Source: Kitasatospora aureofaciens
Lineage (GTDB): Bacteria > Actinomycetota > Actinomycetes > Streptomycetales > Streptomycetaceae
NCBI RefSeq assembly: GCF_019192735.1
Contig: NZ_JAHTKP010000063.1
Span: 1-41,528 of the forward strand
Length of the DNA: 41,528 nt
Direction of reading: 5' to 3'
Every line of letters starts with the position of its first letter. Within the stretch, counting starts at the first letter, position 1. This document shows positions 23,318 to 31,260 of this stretch, piece by piece. The position numbers and the translations under genes were made by a program. Below the pieces are notes generated by a model. It saw only the letters and a list, made by a program, of their open reading frames with translations, was not told the origin of the DNA and made no database searches.

Positions 23318-24376
23318 ATGCCCACACAGCCCGCGACGACGACCATGGCCCCCGAGGCCCCCGCCCCGCAGCCGGCGGCCGGCGGCAGCGACTTCGCCCA
23401 GCTCACCCGCCGGATGGCCGCCGAAGGCCTGCTCGACCGGCGCCCCGGTTACTACGCCGTCCGCGCGGGCCTCGTGCTCGCCGCGTTCCTCGGCGGCTGG
23501 TGCGCCCTGTTCGCACTGGGCGACACCTGGTGGCAGCTCGGACTGGCCGCGGCGATGTCCGTCGTCTTCGCCCAAATCGCCCTGCTCTCCCATGATCTGG
23601 CTCATCGTCAGGTCTTCACCCGGCGCCTGCCGAGCGAGATCGGTGGCCGGATCGCCGCCAACCTGCTGATGGGGATGAGCTACGGCTGGTGGATGAACAA
23701 GCACACCCGCCACCACGCCAACCCGAACCACGAGGAGCGGGACCCGGACGTAGCCCCCGACCTCGTCGTGTGGTCGAAGCGGCAGGCCCGGCAGGCGAGC
23801 GGACTGGCCCGGTTCATCGGCCGCCGCCAGGCGTACCTGTTCTTCCCGCTGCTCCTGCTGGAGGGCCTCAACCTCAGCTTCAACAGCTTCCGCGCGCTGC
23901 GCAGCTCCACCATGAAGCGCCCCTGGCTGGAGGGCGCCCTGCTGGTCGTCCACTTCGCCGCCTACCTCGGCCTGGTCTTCGCCGCGCTCCCGGCGGGCAA
24001 GGCGGTCGCCTTCCTCGCCGTCCACCAGGCGCTGCTCGGCGTCTACCTGGGCTGCGTCTTCGCGCCGAACCACAAGGGCATGCTGATGGTGACGCCTGAG
24101 ATGAAGCTCGACTTCCTGCGCCGCCAGGTGCTCACCTCGCGCAACGTCCGCGGCGGCCTCGTCGTCGACTCGGTGATGGGCGGCCTCAACTACCAGGTGG
24201 AGCACCACCTCTTCCCCAGCATGCCGACCCCCGCGCTCGGCCGGGCCGCCCGGATCACCCGGGAGTTCTGCGCGGAGAAGGGCATCCCGTACTACGAGAC
24301 GGGCCTGTTCCGCTCGTACCGCGAGATCCTCGGCCACCTGCACCGGACGGGCGAGCCGCTCCGCTCCGGCGAGTGA
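23318..24376 (+). CDS. Membrane fatty acid desaturase
   Basis: A 352-residue di-iron acyl desaturase. Three histidine boxes are present: HDLAH (92-96), HTRHH (129-133), and QVEHH (293-297), along with further histidine ligand candidates. Four hydrophobic spans lie between them. It introduces a double bond into an acyl chain, probably on membrane lipids or acyl-CoA, and needs ferredoxin or rubredoxin plus reductase, which are not nearby. CAGACT six bases before the ATG implies a leaderless mRNA. Expected function is cold adaptation of membrane fluidity. Its stop codon falls inside a 19-bp tandem duplication. Confidence 0.93.
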   Translation: MPTQPATTTMAPEAPAPQPAAGGSDFAQLTRRMAAEGLLDRRPGYYAVRAGLVLAAFLGGWCALFALGDTWWQLGLAAAMSVVFAQIALLSHDLAHRQVFTRRLPSEIGGRIAANLLMGMSYGWWMNKHTRHHANPNHEERDPDVAPDLVVWSKRQARQASGLARFIGRRQAYLFFPLLLLEGLNLSFNSFRALRSSTMKRPWLEGALLVVHFAAYLGLVFAALPAGKAVAFLAVHQALLGVYLGCVFAPNHKGMLMVTPEMKLDFLRRQVLTSRNVRGGLVVDSVMGGLNYQVEHHLFPSMPTPALGRAARITREFCAEKGIPYYETGLFRSYREILGHLHRTGEPLRSGE

Positions 24377-24414
24377 GCGGGGCGGAGTCGGGTGAGCGGG
24401 GCGGAGTCGGGTGA
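24373..24414 (+). repeat. 19-bp tandem repeat covering the desaturase stop codon
   Basis: Two exact copies of GTGAGCGGGGCGGAGTCGG (24373-24391, 24392-24410) plus the start of a third (GTGA). The first copy supplies the TGA of the desaturase gene. Confidence 0.95.
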
Positions 24415-24452
24415 CGCTTCCTCAGGTTCGTCCGCGCTGCCAGAATCCGCAG

Positions 24453-24941
24453 GTGAAACACATGACCCACCGTCTTCCCCCGGCGCAGCTGCGGCGCCAG
24501 TGGATCTTCTCGACACTCTTCCTGGCCGGCGCCGGCTACCTGCTGTACCTCGTCCTCCGCGGCCCGATGACCGACCGCACGACCCTCGTCGCGGGCCTGT
24601 GCATCCCCATGCTGACCATCGGCGGCATCGCGCAGCTGAACGCCGTCTTCACCAGCGTGAGCTTCGACCAGCGCGAGCTCTGGTGGACCGGTCTCCTGGG
24701 CTTCCGCAAGCGGTTCGCCTGGGCGGACGTCACCAACGTCGAGGTGGTGAAGAAGAGCGACCGCGCCAACGCCCCGGAGATCGTGCGGGTCACCCACCGG
24801 GTCCGCGGCGCGTACGACCTGCCGGTCCTGTTCGGCCTCCCGGGCAGCTGGCGCGACCCGGCCTTCGAGGCCAAGGCCGCTCACCTCATCGCCACCTGGC
24901 GCGCCGCCAGCGCCGCGGTGACCGCCGACGGCAGGTCCTGA
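24453..24941 (+). CDS. Membrane protein with PH-like domain
   Basis: A 162-residue protein with two N-terminal membrane segments (residues about 20-38 and 45-65) followed by a pleckstrin-homology-like beta-domain (VSFDQRELWWTGLLGFRKRFAWADVT as successive strands) and a C-terminal helix. CAGAAT ends six bases before the GTG at 24453, which fits leaderless expression. ATG at 24462 preceded by AGGTG is an alternative. The function of such bacterial PH proteins is not known. Confidence 0.65.
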   Translation: MKHMTHRLPPAQLRRQWIFSTLFLAGAGYLLYLVLRGPMTDRTTLVAGLCIPMLTIGGIAQLNAVFTSVSFDQRELWWTGLLGFRKRFAWADVTNVEVVKKSDRANAPEIVRVTHRVRGAYDLPVLFGLPGSWRDPAFEAKAAHLIATWRAASAAVTADGRS

Positions 24942-25093
24942 CCCTCGCCGAGGACGGTCGCGCACTCCTGGACCGCTGTACGACCGTGGCGCGCACCCTG
25001 GACGAGGAGTTCGTCGCGGGACTGACGGCGGAGCAACGATCGGCGCCGGAAGGGGTGTTGCGGTCGATGGCGCAGCGCGTCGGCCTGCCGTAG
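24936..25093 (+). pseudogene. Remnant of a MarR-family regulator
   Basis: About 50 residues reading VLTLAEDGRALLDRC and then RTLDEEFVAGLTAEQR to VGLP match the end of the wing and the C-terminal dimerisation helix of MarR regulators. The DNA-binding domain is missing. The homology begins at the stop codon of the PH-domain gene, with no start codon, so this is the 3' stub of a deleted gene. Confidence 0.65.
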
Positions 25094-25167
25094 CGGGGTA
25101 GGGGCGGGCCGGGTGTCCGAGCTGCCGCCTAGGGTGGAACCCAGGTCGGAGAGCAAGGAGCAGGGCT

Positions 25168-26064
25168 GTGCGGATTGAGCGTCACCAGGTGGGCGAGCCG
25201 GTGCTTTCGGCGACGCGGACGGACTTCATGAGCAGGATCGGGCGGCAGGTCCGGGCCGCGTCGAAGGGCACGCGGATGGACTCGCGTGAGTGGCAGTTCA
25301 TCGCGGACATGTTTCTGGAGTACCTGGGCGCGCTCTCGGCCGGGACGCCCGCACTCGACGGCCCGGAGGCCAGGGCCGTCCTCGCGGACGCCACCGAGGC
25401 CGCGGCCGGGGCCGTCGCGTACGCGGTGTACTACGGGTACGACCGCTTCCAGATCAGCCTCGATTACGTGAACTTCGGGATGAGCTACGGGATCGGCGAG
25501 GCGGACGAGGGCGAGGAGCGGTCCCGTGTCACCTCGCGGGAGCTGATCGACGCGTTCTGCCTCGTGATCCTCTCGGATCAGGCCGTGCGGCACGGGGAGG
25601 CCGTCAGCTTCGCCCGTGACGAACTCGGCGAAGGCGCGGGGGGAGACCCGGCCGTCGAACTCGTCAGCGGCCTGCTGATCCACGTCCTCAACTACGTCGA
25701 CGACGAGACCTACCCGCCGAGCGCGCAGCAGAAGCTCGCCGCCGTCGACGCCGCGCTGGACCGGATCCGGCAGCGGGCGGAGCAGAGCGGCGAGGGCCTC
25801 CGCGACCACCCGTACTCCGTGGGGCTGCGGACCCTGCGCGCCCTGGTCGCCGAGGACCGCGAGGCGTTCGACGACGGGCTGACCGCGCTCCTGCTCGCGC
25901 ACCGCGCGGCACCCGGCACCCGTCCGGACAGCCTCCTCCCGCTCCTGCCGCTCGCCCTGTCCGCCCTCGCGTACCGGGGGCCGGGCTGGACGCCGGCCGT
26001 CGACACCGACTACCTCCCGCGCGCCTTGGTCGCCGGGTTTGAGGCCTCTGATCGGCGACTGTGA
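25168..26064 (+). CDS. Immunity 49 (Imm49) family protein
   Basis: A 298-residue helical cytoplasmic protein. VRIERHQVGE at the start, RDFMSRIGRQVR-like text, AYAVYYGYDRFQISLDYVNF, SRELIDAFCLVILS, and LRTLRALVAEDREAFDDG recall the Imm49 family seen next to polymorphic toxins. The GTG at 25168 has AAGGAG seven bases before it. No toxin gene is in the window; the only other nearby non-core pieces are a MarR remnant and a lectin-like remnant, so the partner may have been lost. A perfect hairpin terminator follows 20 bases after the stop. Family assignment is from memory, not a search. Confidence 0.65.
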   Translation: MRIERHQVGEPVLSATRTDFMSRIGRQVRAASKGTRMDSREWQFIADMFLEYLGALSAGTPALDGPEARAVLADATEAAAGAVAYAVYYGYDRFQISLDYVNFGMSYGIGEADEGEERSRVTSRELIDAFCLVILSDQAVRHGEAVSFARDELGEGAGGDPAVELVSGLLIHVLNYVDDETYPPSAQQKLAAVDAALDRIRQRAEQSGEGLRDHPYSVGLRTLRALVAEDREAFDDGLTALLLAHRAAPGTRPDSLLPLLPLALSALAYRGPGWTPAVDTDYLPRALVAGFEASDRRL

Positions 26065-26083
26065 GGGCCGCCGAGCTGTTCCA

Positions 26084-26116
26084 GCGCAGGAAGTCGGAAT
26101 GGCCGACTTCCTGCGC
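26084..26116 (+). terminator. Terminator of the Imm49 gene
   Basis: Exact 14-base arms GCGCAGGAAGTCGG (26084-26097) and CCGACTTCCTGCGC (26103-26116) with a five-base loop AATGG. Confidence 0.75.
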
Positions 26117-26121
26117 TTTCC

Positions 26122-26319
26122 AGGCACCGCAGCCTCGCCGACCTCCGCACCGAGAAGGTCCTCTGCCTCTCCCCGGGCACCGGCATCCGCGCCGCCTACG
26201 AGCGCTCCTGCCGCCGGCTCGTCCTCGACCCCCGCGTCTGGCAGTGCAGCAGCACCAACGCCAACCAGCAGTGGGTCGTTCACCGCGGCTCGGTCGCGGC
26301 CGAGGACACGCTGAGCTGA
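26122..26319 (+). pseudogene. Remnant of a secreted or lectin-like protein, no start codon
   Basis: In the frame ending with TGA at 26317-26319 the translation reads RHRSLADLRTEKVLCLSPG, then RAAYERSCRRLVLDPRVWQ and CSSTNANQQWVVHRG. The QQWVV-like tail resembles a ricin-type beta-trefoil repeat. No ATG or GTG occurs in frame after the upstream stop at 26062. The stretch lies between the Imm49 terminator and the iron-transport hairpin, so it is probably a 3' gene fragment. Confidence 0.45.
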
Positions 26320-26345
26320 CGGTTCTCGACACCGCCAGGACCACC

Positions 26346-26390
26346 ACGAGCTGCAGCGCTCTCACACCCCGAGGAAGCGCTGCAGCTCGT
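26346..26390 (-). terminator. Hairpin across the 3' end of the iron-transport operon
   Basis: Exact 15-base arms ACGAGCTGCAGCGCT (26346-26360) and AGCGCTGCAGCTCGT (26376-26390). The right arm is inside the last codons of the binding protein, and its TGA lies in the 15-base loop, so coding sequence forms half of the terminator. Confidence 0.75.
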
Positions 26391-27342
26391 CCAGCATGAA
26401 GTTGGCGCCCGTGTATCCGATCCCCTGGAACCACAGCTGGTCGTCCACCGGGAACGCGCGATGCGCGCGAACCGCCCCCAGCGCCTGCCAACCCGGGCTC
26501 GCCAGCGCGGCGTCGGTACCCGCCCGCCCCGGATCGCCGTACGTCGCGTACAGCAGCAGGTCCCCGTCGGCCTTCCCGATCTGATCCAGCGGGATCTCGA
26601 AGTCGGACTGGTCGACGTTCTGCGCATCCGGCCGCCCGAACCCCGCGTCGGCCAGCACCACCCCGGGGAAGCTCTGCTTCCCGAACAGCCGGATCCCCCC
26701 GCCCTCCACGAACCGCACCAGGCTCACCTTCCGTCCCGACACCTTCGCCGCCGACAGCGCCTGCGTCACCTGCGTCACGTGCCGCTGGTACGAGCCGACG
26801 AACGCGGCTGCGGCCGCCTCCCGGCTCAACGCCTGGGCGTGCAGCTGGAAGTTGGCCTTCCACGGCGCGCCGGTGGTCTGCGTGAGCACCGTCGGCGCCA
26901 ACTCCCGCAGGGCGTCGTAGCGGTCGCCGTCCCGCATCTGGTTGGAGAGGATCAGATCCGGCCGCAGCGCCCGGATCGCCGCCAGATCGGGCGCACCCGA
27001 CGGCCCGACGTACGCGATCGCCGCGACCCGGGACGCCGGCCAGTAGTCGGGGTAGTGCCCGTCCGCCGCCGGGCGGGCGGCGCCGATCGGGGTGATGCCG
27101 AGCGTCAGCGCCGAGTCGAAGACGTCCGTGTCCAGCGTGACGACGCGCAGCGGCTCGCCCGGGACCACCATCGGCCCGGCCGCCGTGTTCACCGTGACCG
27201 GCGGCACCGGGGTGGGGGAGGCGCTCGCGCCGAAGCCGTCCGTCGTCGGCGCGGCCGACTGACGCGTCGTGCAGGCCGCGAGGGCGGCGCCGCCGAGGCC
27301 CGTGAGCCCGGCGAGCAGCGTGCGGCGGGTGATCGGGTGCAT
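26362..27342 (-). CDS. Iron-siderophore ABC importer, substrate-binding lipoprotein
   Basis: 326 residues. TRRTLLAGL at 5-13 with a following hydrophobic stretch is a twin-arginine signal, and LAAC with Cys24 is a lipobox. The mature part is a class III binding protein: RVVTLDTDVFDSALTLG, RALRPDLILSNQMRDGDRY, VSLVRFVEGGGIRLFG, and W-rich C-terminus. It delivers ferric siderophore to the permease pair encoded upstream. It is last in the four-gene operon, 83 bases after the ATPase stop. Possible separate expression from that gap cannot be judged. Siderophore type is unknown. Confidence 0.9.
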   Translation of the reverse strand: MHPITRRTLLAGLTGLGGAALAACTTRQSAAPTTDGFGASASPTPVPPVTVNTAAGPMVVPGEPLRVVTLDTDVFDSALTLGITPIGAARPAADGHYPDYWPASRVAAIAYVGPSGAPDLAAIRALRPDLILSNQMRDGDRYDALRELAPTVLTQTTGAPWKANFQLHAQALSREAAAAAFVGSYQRHVTQVTQALSAAKVSGRKVSLVRFVEGGGIRLFGKQSFPGVVLADAGFGRPDAQNVDQSDFEIPLDQIGKADGDLLLYATYGDPGRAGTDAALASPGWQALGAVRAHRAFPVDDQLWFQGIGYTGANFMLDELQRFLGV

Positions 27343-27425
27343 CGGCGGTCCTCGGGCGATCAGGCTCGATGAGGCTTCGGAGGGCGGGCGCGTCGATTAT
27401 GTCCGAGTTGGCACCCGAATTGCCC

Positions 27426-28226
27426 TTAAGCGTCCACCGCGACCGCCCACGGCGCGCCCGGAACGACCAACGGCGTACCCGTCACCGGATCCGGCACCAC
27501 CACCGACTCCAGCCCGAACACCTCCCGCACCAGCTCCGCCGTCACCACGTCCCCCGGCGCTCCCTGCGCGACGATCCGCCCGTCCCGCATCGCCACCAGG
27601 TGATCCGCGTACCGCGCCGCCTGGTTGAGGTCGTGCAGCACCGCGACCACCGTCCGCCCGCGTTCGACGTTCAGCCGCCGGACCAGGTCCAGCACCTCCA
27701 CCTGGTGCGCGATGTCCAGGTACGTCGTCGGCTCGTCCAGCAGCAGGATGTCCGTGCCCTGCGCGAGCGCCATCGCGATCCACGCCCGCTGGCGCTGCCC
27801 GCCCGACAGCTCGTCGACGCTCCGCTCGGCCAGCTCCGCCGTGGACGTCCGCTCCAGGGCCTCCGCGACCGCCGCCTCGTCCTCCGCCGACCATTGCTGC
27901 CACCAGCTCTGGTGCGGCTGGCGACCCCGCGCGACCAGGTCCGCCACCGAGATGCCCTCCGGCGCGGTCGGCGACTGCGGCAGCAGACCGAGCCGCTGGG
28001 CGACCCGCTTCGTCGGGATCCGGGCCAGCTCCTCGCCGTCCAGCAGCACCGCGCCGCGGACGGGCTTCAGCAGCCGGCCGAGGGCGCGCAGCAGCGTCGA
28101 CTTGCCGCAGGCGTTCGGGCCGACGATCACCGTCACCCGGCCGTCCGGAACCGCGACGTCCAGGCCCTCGACGACCGTGCGAGCCTCGTACGCGAGGGTC
28201 AGGTCACGGGCTTCCAGAACGGCCAT
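27426..28226 (-). CDS. Iron-siderophore ABC importer, ATP-binding protein (FepC/FecE type)
   Basis: 266-residue ATPase. Walker A GPNACGKST (36-44), Q-loop in LGLLPQSPTAPEG, signature LSGGQRQR, Walker B ILLLDEPTTYLD, and the switch His in VLHDLNQA are all present, so it should be active. TTYLDIAHQVEVLDLVRRL is typical of FecCD-partner ATPases. Its ATG overlaps the TGA of the upstream permease by one base (TGATG). It energises ferric-siderophore uptake. Confidence 0.95.
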   Translation of the reverse strand: MAVLEARDLTLAYEARTVVEGLDVAVPDGRVTVIVGPNACGKSTLLRALGRLLKPVRGAVLLDGEELARIPTKRVAQRLGLLPQSPTAPEGISVADLVARGRQPHQSWWQQWSAEDEAAVAEALERTSTAELAERSVDELSGGQRQRAWIAMALAQGTDILLLDEPTTYLDIAHQVEVLDLVRRLNVERGRTVVAVLHDLNQAARYADHLVAMRDGRIVAQGAPGDVVTAELVREVFGLESVVVPDPVTGTPLVVPGAPWAVAVDA

Positions 28227-29275
28227 CAGGAACCTCCACGGCGGGAACGAATCAGCAGCCACATCAGGTACGGCGCGCCGACCAGGCCGGTCACCACGCC
28301 CACCGGCAGCTCGGTCGGGGCCAGCAGACGCCGGGCGACCAGATCGGCCGGCACCACCACCAGCGCGCCCGTCAGCGCCGAGCAGAGCAGCGGGATCTGG
28401 GCGGAACGGGCCAGCCGCAGCGCGATCTGCGGGGCCATCAGCGCGACGAAGTCCACCGGCCCGGCGGCGCCCGCCGCACAGGACGCCAGGACGGTGCCGA
28501 GCAGGGCCATGCCGAGCCGGATCCGGTCCAACCGCAGGCCCAGGCCCACGGCCGTCGCGTCGTCGAACGAGATCGACCGCTGCGCCCGCGCCGCCCACAG
28601 GGCGACGGGGACGGCGGCGAGCAGCACCCAGGCCAGCCAGCCGGCCTGGTCGTAGCCGGAGCCGTTCAGGCTGCCGGTCATCCACACCTTGGCGGCCTGC
28701 GCCTGGAAGCCGTCGCCCTTGGTCAGGAAGACGGACGTCAGCGAGGAGAGCGCCACGCTGATCCCGATGCCGATCAGGACGAAGCGCTGCGCGTGCAGCC
28801 CGCGCCGCCAGGCCAGCGCGTACACCAGCAGCCCGGCGGCCAGGCCGCCCGCCACGGCCGCGTACGGGGCCTGGCCGGTGGAGCCGACGACGCCGTAGGC
28901 CATCAGCCCGACCACGGTCGCGGTGGCGCCCCAGGTCACGCCGACCACGTCGGGGCTGGCCAGCGGATTGCGGGCGACGGTCTGGATCAGCGCCCCGGCC
29001 GTCCCGAGCGCGGTGCCGGCCAGCAGGCCGACCACGACCCGGGGCAGGCGGAACTCGCCGACCACCAGCTCGTGCGGGCTGGGCTGCCCGAGCACGACCT
29101 TCACGACCTCGACCGGTGAGACGGTGGACTCGCCGAGGCAGAGCGAGGCGACCACGGCGGCCGCGAGCGCGACCAGCAGGCCCAGCGCCACGGCGGCCGA
29201 CCGCCGGTGGATCAGGAAGGACGCCCGCCCGGCCCGCAGCACGGTGTAGCCCTTGAGCGAGAGGGCCGAACTCAC
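28226..29275 (-). CDS. Iron-siderophore ABC importer, FecCD-family permease 1
   Basis: 349 residues with about nine to ten membrane segments. FecCD hallmarks are RLPRVVVGLLAGTALGTAGALIQ in the first third, RNPLASPDVVGVTWGA, and GPVDFVALMAPQIALRL near the end (the ATPase-coupling loop is the GAAGPVDFVAL stretch). The GTG at 29275 overlaps the upstream permease stop by four bases (GTGA). It forms a heterodimer with permease 2. Confidence 0.92.
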   Translation of the reverse strand: MSSALSLKGYTVLRAGRASFLIHRRSAAVALGLLVALAAAVVASLCLGESTVSPVEVVKVVLGQPSPHELVVGEFRLPRVVVGLLAGTALGTAGALIQTVARNPLASPDVVGVTWGATATVVGLMAYGVVGSTGQAPYAAVAGGLAAGLLVYALAWRRGLHAQRFVLIGIGISVALSSLTSVFLTKGDGFQAQAAKVWMTGSLNGSGYDQAGWLAWVLLAAVPVALWAARAQRSISFDDATAVGLGLRLDRIRLGMALLGTVLASCAAGAAGPVDFVALMAPQIALRLARSAQIPLLCSALTGALVVVPADLVARRLLAPTELPVGVVTGLVGAPYLMWLLIRSRRGGS

Positions 29276-30306
29276 GCCGCCACCACCTTCCGCCGCCGCA
29301 CCAGCGCCACCAGCACCGGCACCCCCACCAGCGCCGTCATCACCCCGGCCGGGACCTCGGACGGCGGGAAGAGCACTCGCCCCAGCGTGTCGGCGAGCAG
29401 CAGCAACGCCGGTCCCAGCACGGCCGAGAACGCCAGCACCCACCGGTGGTCCGCCCCCGCGACCGCGCGCGCGGCGTGCGGGACGGCGAGGCCGATGAAG
29501 GCGATCGGGCCGGCCGCCGCCACCGCCGAGCCCGTCAGCACCGTGGCCCCGAGCGCGCCCACCACCCGCACCACGCCCGTCTTCGCGCCGAGCCCCTTCG
29601 CCGTGTCCTCCCCGAGCGCCAGCGCGTCGAGCCCGCGCGCGACCGCGACGACGAGCACCGTCCCCACCAGCAGGAACGGCAGCAGCTGCCACGCCACGTC
29701 GGCCGTCCGCCCGGACAGCGAGCCGACGTGCCAGAACCGGAACTGGTCCATCGTGGCCGCGTCCGTCGTGAGCACCAGCGTGTTCAGCGACGCGATGAAC
29801 GCGGACGCCGCCGAGCCGGCCAGCGCCAGCCTGATCGGCGTCGCCCCGCCGCGGCCCCGGCCCGCCAGGCCGTACACCAGCACGGTGGCGATCACCGCGC
29901 CCGCGAAGCCGAACCACACGTAACCCGTCAGCGTCGAGATCCCGAACCCCGAGATGGCCGCCACCACACCCGCCGCCGCGCCCTGGGAGACGCCGAGGAT
30001 GCCGGGGTCGGCGATCGGGTTGCGGGTGATGCCCTGCATGACCGCCCCGGCGAGGCCGAGCGCCGCGCCGACCGCGACACCCACCACCGTGCGCGGCACC
30101 CGCAGCTCGCGGACGACGACGGCGTTGGCGGTGTCGCCGCCGTGCAGCAGGGCGTCCAGGGTCCCGCCGAACGGGATGGTGCGGCTGCCCACCGCGAGGC
30201 TCAGCAGCACCGCGCCGGCCAGGACGGTCAGCGCGGCGGCGAGCCACACCATTCGGCGGCGCGACGTCCGTCGCGGGCCGGACGGCGGCGCGGTGGTGTC
30301 GGTCAT
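29272..30306 (-). CDS. Iron-siderophore ABC importer, FecCD-family permease 2
   Basis: 344 residues, first gene of the operon. Family features: RVPRTVVGVAVGAALGLAGAV, QGITRNPIADPGILGVSQGAA (family positions), ALGEDTAKGLGAK, and AAAGPIAFIGLAVPHAAR. A basic N-terminus (RRTSRRR) precedes the first membrane segment. The putative iron box lies 21-39 bases upstream of the ATG, so DmdR/DtxR-type iron repression is expected. Confidence 0.92.
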   Translation of the reverse strand: MTDTTAPPSGPRRTSRRRMVWLAAALTVLAGAVLLSLAVGSRTIPFGGTLDALLHGGDTANAVVVRELRVPRTVVGVAVGAALGLAGAVMQGITRNPIADPGILGVSQGAAAGVVAAISGFGISTLTGYVWFGFAGAVIATVLVYGLAGRGRGGATPIRLALAGSAASAFIASLNTLVLTTDAATMDQFRFWHVGSLSGRTADVAWQLLPFLLVGTVLVVAVARGLDALALGEDTAKGLGAKTGVVRVVGALGATVLTGSAVAAAGPIAFIGLAVPHAARAVAGADHRWVLAFSAVLGPALLLLADTLGRVLFPPSEVPAGVMTALVGVPVLVALVRRRKVVAA

Positions 30307-30326
30307 GAGCCCCCTCCGCAGACACC

Positions 30327-30345
30327 TCAGGTAAAGCTAAGTTCC
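30327..30345. promoter_or_regulatory. Iron box-like operator (DmdR1/DtxR/IdeR type)
   Basis: TCAGGTAAAGCTAAGTTCC matches 12 of 19 positions of the DtxR-type iron box TTAGGTTAGGCTAACCTAA, including the core AGGT and GCTAA. It lies just before the siderophore importer operon, which is the expected target. Confidence 0.65.
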
Positions 30346-30403
30346 TGCGAAGCCGGAGCAAATTGCCTCGTCCGCCGCACCGGCCGTTGGATAGCCTGGC
30401 GGC

Positions 30404-31033
30404 ATGCCCCCGACTCCCGCCACCCCGCTCGCCGTCGGTTTCGACCTCGACATGACGCTGCTGGACACCCGGCCGGGTATCCGCGCCACCTATGAGGCGC
30501 TCTCGGCCGAGACCGGCACCTACATCGACGCCGACCTGGTGGTCACCCGGATCGGCCCCCCGCTGCTGGACGAGATCCGCAACTGGTTCCCGGCCGACGA
30601 GGTCGAGCAGGTCGCCACCCGCTACCGCGAGCTGTACCGGGAGCACGCGTTCGCGCCGACCGTCGCGCTGCCCGGCGCGCACGCCGCCGTCGAGGCGGTC
30701 CGCGCGCACGGCGGCCGGGTCGCGGTGATCACCGGCAAGTACGAGCCGAACGCCCGCCTCCACCTGGAGCACGCCGGGCTGCACGCGGACGCGCTGGTCG
30801 GCGACCTGTGGGCGGAGACCAAGGGCGAGGCGCTGCGCGAGCACGGCGCGACGGTGTACGTCGGCGACCACCTCGGCGACATCGTGGGCGCCCGGCACGC
30901 GGACGCCGTCGCGGTGGGCGTGGCCACCGGCCCGTACAGCGCGGACGAGCTGCGGGCGGCCGGCGCGGACGTGGTGCTCGTGGACCTCACCGAGTTCCCG
31001 GCCTGGCTGGCCGGGCACCTGGACGGCGTCTAG
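30404..31033 (+). CDS. HAD-superfamily phosphatase, phosphoglycolate phosphatase-like
   Basis: A 209-residue HAD hydrolase. Motif I is FDLDMTLLDT, motif II VAVITGK, and motif III/IV VYVGDHLGDIVGA. A helical cap (residues about 25-90) identifies subclass I. The typical DxDGT is DLDMT here, with Met replacing Gly, which is seen in some members. TAGCCT ends six bases before the ATG, so the mRNA is probably leaderless. Convergent with a small membrane protein gene (four-base overlap). The substrate is unknown. Confidence 0.85.
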   Translation: MPPTPATPLAVGFDLDMTLLDTRPGIRATYEALSAETGTYIDADLVVTRIGPPLLDEIRNWFPADEVEQVATRYRELYREHAFAPTVALPGAHAAVEAVRAHGGRVAVITGKYEPNARLHLEHAGLHADALVGDLWAETKGEALREHGATVYVGDHLGDIVGARHADAVAVGVATGPYSADELRAAGADVVLVDLTEFPAWLAGHLDGV

Positions 31034-31260
31034 GACTGCATCCGCCGACGCTGGGCGCGCGCGTTCACGAACAGCCCGGCCAGCGCGAGCAGGAAGCCCG
31101 CCGGCATCAGCATGCTCAGCCAGTACGCGGCCGTCGGCAGCGGCGTGAGGTGCAGGAACAGCGGGACGAAGGTGACCAGGGTGGCGAGCGCGCCCACGCC
31201 GAAGACGACGGCTCCGACCCGGACGTAGGCGTCGCCGCGGTCGGCGCTCTGGCTGCTCAC
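31030..31260 (-). CDS. Small two-helix membrane protein
   Basis: 76 residues with two hydrophobic segments (VGAVVFGVGALATLVTFVPL and YWLSMLMPAGFLLALAGLF) and a basic C-terminus (RAQRRRMQS). The GTG at 31260 has GAGGAG 9-14 bases before it. The longer open frame upstream is not supported. It overlaps the stop of the HAD gene. No function known. Confidence 0.75.
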   Translation of the reverse strand: MSSQSADRGDAYVRVGAVVFGVGALATLVTFVPLFLHLTPLPTAAYWLSMLMPAGFLLALAGLFVNARAQRRRMQS

